This document shows, in pieces, positions 61,433 to 64,000 of a stretch of DNA of 64,000 nt. Origin of the DNA: Argentina anserina (taxonomy: Eukaryota > Streptophyta > Magnoliopsida > Rosales > Rosaceae); assembly GCF_933775445.1 (NCBI RefSeq), contig NC_065875.1:25047555-25111554 (forward strand), given 5' to 3'. The notes under the pieces were generated by a model. That model was not told the origin of the DNA. It saw only the letters and a list, made by a program, of their open reading frames with translations, and ran no database searches. How positions within the stretch are numbered: position 1 is the first letter of the stretch; each line of letters opens with the position of its first letter. A program made the translations under genes and the position numbers.

Positions 61433-64000
61433 TTAAGAAAATGAAAAATAGGCATGTCTCCAGGACCTCTTGATCACCAAGCTGCCAAAAACACCCCAAA
61501 ATCCTATAATGAATCCCAGTGTGATGCTTATATACAACCCTCTATCTCCAGAACCATCATCGTGTTCTTTAGTAGAACCTGGATCATCATGATCAGATGC
61601 CGAGCATTGAGTTGGCAGCGGTGCTCCACAAAGACCTGAGTTTCCTTCATACATGGCAGGGTCATTGAAGGTCTGGAATTGGTTGGCTGATGGAATTGGC
61701 CCTGACAAGTTATTGTGGGACAGGTTCAATTTGCTCAGTGAAGTCATGGAGGTCATGCTGAGAGGGATTGAACCCCGGAGATGGTTACTTGAGAGATCAA
61801 GAGTTTCCAACTGCCCTAACTTTCCTATACCCGCTGGGATACTTCCCGTCAACTGGTTCCGCGATAAATTCAAGCTACCCAAATAGGAAAGACTCGTTAT
61901 CTCTTCAGGTATTTCACCCCCTAAATTATTGCTCGAGAGGTCTATGCTGTTCACAAGATCTAAGAGAGATCTGCCATATTCATATCCTGCTACTCCTTTC
62001 ACATTTAGGTCCACACGCTCAAGATCACGGAGGGGTATGTCCGTGCCTGAGGGTACGTATGAGTCGTCAAACCGGATGGTTAACTGTTTCATACGTTCCA
62101 AACTGCCAAGGCATAGAGGGATGAATCCCGAGAGATGATTTTGAGAAAGATTTAGAACATGAAGATAAGGGAGGTTGCATATCTGTTGAGGTATACTTCC
62201 GGTGAATCTGTTATTACCGAGCATTAGTACATACAGATCTCCTCCAATCCATTCTGGAATGCTCCCTGATAGTTTGTTACCTCCAAGATCAAGTGTTACC
62301 AGTCTTGTGCAATTTTGAAAGGACTTGTCAATCTCTCCTGAGAGATTGTTGTTGCTTAATCTCAGCCAGGACACTAAAGATAATTGTGAGCACATGAAGT
62401 GTGGAATATGACCGGATAGATTGTTGTAGGAAAAATCTATGGTTTCAGTCATCACTAGCCTGGGGATGGTTCCAGACAGGTGATTACGTGAGAGATCCAG
62501 CCAATACAAGTTCTTCGCTTTACCTAAGGAAGCAGGGATGCTACCATTTAGATTATTTTTAGAAAGGTCTAGGCTCCACAAATTTGGCGTCTGCTCTCCA
62601 ATGCTTGTGGGAATTGGTCCTGAAAATCTGTTGTTTGCCAAGCTGAGCTCCATGACATTTTGCCAAAGTGGAAGAGAACCCTCCAAGAAGTTGTTCTCCA
62701 AATCAACATATGCTCCGGGATAAAAATTTACTGAGCTTGGAAGTTGTCCTCTTAATTTATTATCAGAGAGATCCACAAAGGACCACATAAAATTCCCCTT
62801 TGGATTTGTCCAAAACCAATCAGGTATTCCATCCGAAATTCCAACATTCGAGAAATTTATTTCGGTGAGGTCACTCTGATTTCTGAGCCACGCTGGAAAA
62901 GAGAGACTCATCAGTTTGCAGTCACTGATGGAGAGAGAGAATAGATTGAAGGGAGGAGTCCAGTGAGGACTGACATCGAAAACCAAAGAGTTTGTGGAAG
63001 ACAGGGAAAAAAATTTCAAACTAGAGAGATTCTGGAGATGAGTTTCAGTGAAGACACCTTCCCATGAACCACCCCAGAGTGACAATACGTATAACCCTGA
63101 AAGTTGTCCCAAACTTTCAGGGATGGTGCCATTCATCAAGTTGTTAAAGTCTAGGTTTAGAACCTGCAGAGTTGACAGATTTCCTATTGTGGCCGGGAGA
63201 AGACCTGAGATTGAGTTCCTTCCGGAACTAAAAGTTTCCAAATATTTTAGGGATCCCAAAGATTCAGGCAATGATCCATGGAGATTATTTGACATGATAT
63301 CTAGCACTCTTAAGCTACTATTGCTGCATGTAGACAAAGCTGCAATAAATGGTTGTACATCCATACTTAAAGAATTATATGATAGGTCTAGAGTCTGCAA
63401 GCTGCAATGGTTTTGTTTCCATGCACTTTCAGGAATGGAGCCAGTAAGGCTACAACCATCTATTCTTACTGTGACAAGGGTACTGATATTGAATAGCCAA
63501 TGAGGTGATGAAGAGTTGAAGTGGTTGTATGAGAGTTCGATGACCGAGAGTGATGTAAAATTTACATGTGGGAGATATTGTGGAAGGTGATGAAGTTGAG
63601 AATTAGTCAAGTCCAGCTCTAGCAGTGAAGGAAGCTTATTGACATCAGATAGCCAATCAGCTGATGCCTTGCTAAGGTTCACGTATGCCAAGCTGAGATA
63701 TTGCAAGGAAGAGAGACGAGAGATCCAGTTCAAATCCGAAACCCAAAGAGAGGTTTCCGCTGATAAAGCATCTGAAGCAAGAGAAAGATGCACCAAGTTT
63801 GACAGATTCCCAAGATGAGGAGGGACCATTCCGCCAAAAGATGAGTCTGAGAGGTCAAGGTGCCTCAACTTTTTCAGTGAACCTATGAAACTTGGGATAG
63901 AAGTTCCACTGAAGTTGTTGCTACTCATATCCAAGTAATTCAAGTGTGTTAAGTTAAGTAAAGAAGAATCTAACTCACCCCCTATGCATGCCCAGGTGAA
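61433..64000 (-). CDS. LRR receptor-like protein (EIX2-type RLP), 5' end outside the window
   Basis: One long frame runs from the window edge to TAA at 61433 (855 codons visible). It encodes about 30 leucine-rich repeats of the extracellular plant type (LxxLxLSxNxLxGxIP), an island region (SYVPSGTDIPLRDLERVDLN and on), then a last LRR block, PSANQFQTFNDPAMYEGNSG and LCGAPLPTQC. An acidic juxtamembrane part, one transmembrane helix (ISITLGFIIGFWGVFGSLVI) and a short basic tail KRSWRHAYFSFS follow. There is no kinase domain. RLPs sense pathogen or self ligands and need adaptor kinases such as SOBIR1. No start codon or signal peptide is in view. The sequence near 63978 also looks like an intron acceptor, so the join at the edge is uncertain. 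Confidence 0.93.
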   Translation of the reverse strand, partial: FTWACIGGELDSSLLNLTHLNYLDMSSNNFSGTSIPSFIGSLKKLRHLDLSDSSFGGMVPPHLGNLSNLVHLSLASDALSAETSLWVSDLNWISRLSSLQYLSLAYVNLSKASADWLSDVNKLPSLLELDLTNSQLHHLPQYLPHVNFTSLSVIELSYNHFNSSSPHWLFNISTLVTVRIDGCSLTGSIPESAWKQNHCSLQTLDLSYNSLSMDVQPFIAALSTCSNSSLRVLDIMSNNLHGSLPESLGSLKYLETFSSGRNSISGLLPATIGNLSTLQVLNLDFNNLMNGTIPESLGQLSGLYVLSLWGGSWEGVFTETHLQNLSSLKFFSLSSTNSLVFDVSPHWTPPFNLFSLSISDCKLMSLSFPAWLRNQSDLTEINFSNVGISDGIPDWFWTNPKGNFMWSFVDLSDNKLRGQLPSSVNFYPGAYVDLENNFLEGSLPLWQNVMELSLANNRFSGPIPTSIGEQTPNLWSLDLSKNNLNGSIPASLGKAKNLYWLDLSRNHLSGTIPRLVMTETIDFSYNNLSGHIPHFMCSQLSLVSWLRLSNNNLSGEIDKSFQNCTRLVTLDLGGNKLSGSIPEWIGGDLYVLMLGNNRFTGSIPQQICNLPYLHVLNLSQNHLSGFIPLCLGSLERMKQLTIRFDDSYVPSGTDIPLRDLERVDLNVKGVAGYEYGRSLLDLVNSIDLSSNNLGGEIPEEITSLSYLGSLNLSRNQLTGSIPAGIGKLGQLETLDLSSNHLRGSIPLSMTSMTSLSKLNLSHNNLSGPIPSANQFQTFNDPAMYEGNSGLCGAPLPTQCSASDHDDPGSTKEHDDGSGDRGLYISITLGFIIGFWGVFGSLVIKRSWRHAYFSFS

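Overview
The window is nuclear DNA of a flowering plant. It is AT-rich, its genes have many short GT-AG introns, and every recognisable protein is of plant type: WHIRLY, WRI-like AP2, plastid alpha-amylase, HIR, MATE, RLCK-VII and an LRR receptor-like protein. The gene set is core eudicot; Rosaceae is possible but the sequence alone does not fix the family. All exon models were read by eye. Each complete model keeps its reading frame through every junction and ends in a stop.

Layout. (1) 1-9345 is a block of repeats: long solo LTRs of one family nested three deep. Two nesting steps are proven by 5-bp target-site duplications. A related LTR lies in reverse at the left edge. (2) 9346-12207 has no recognisable gene. 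(3) 12208-22098 is the first gene cluster: WHY1 (minus), a plastid-type zinc-finger protein (plus) and a DUF1664 protein (plus). A Mutator-type MITE and a hAT-type element lie between the first two. (4) 23139-42480 is a run of minus-strand genes: WRI-like double-AP2 factor, pectate lyase, plastid alpha-amylase AMY3, VDAC porin and an HIR band-7 protein. (5) 43537-48963 is a minus-strand MATE transporter whose last intron holds a complete solo LTR of the same family. Its upstream region is a second copy of the HIR promoter and 5' leader. (6) 50036-52496 is intergenic with DNA-transposon relics. (7) 52497-54567 is a plastid 2-oxoadipate dioxygenase/decarboxylase (DUF1338, FLO7-like, plus). (8) 55297-56091 is a hAT-type element. 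(9) 56345-59500 is a PBL34-like receptor-like cytoplasmic kinase (minus). (10) 61433-64000 is an LRR receptor-like protein (minus) cut by the window edge.

The genes are ordinary neighbours rather than a pathway. Several act in plastids (WHY1, the zinc-finger protein, AMY3, the 2-oxoadipate enzyme), and HIR, PBL34-like and the LRR protein belong to families used in immunity. No dedicated multi-gene system was found. The most unusual signals are the repeat family, whose LTRs share a TATA box, a 5'-end hairpin and a 64-65 nt putative spliced exon, and the apparent capture of the HIR promoter by the MATE gene.
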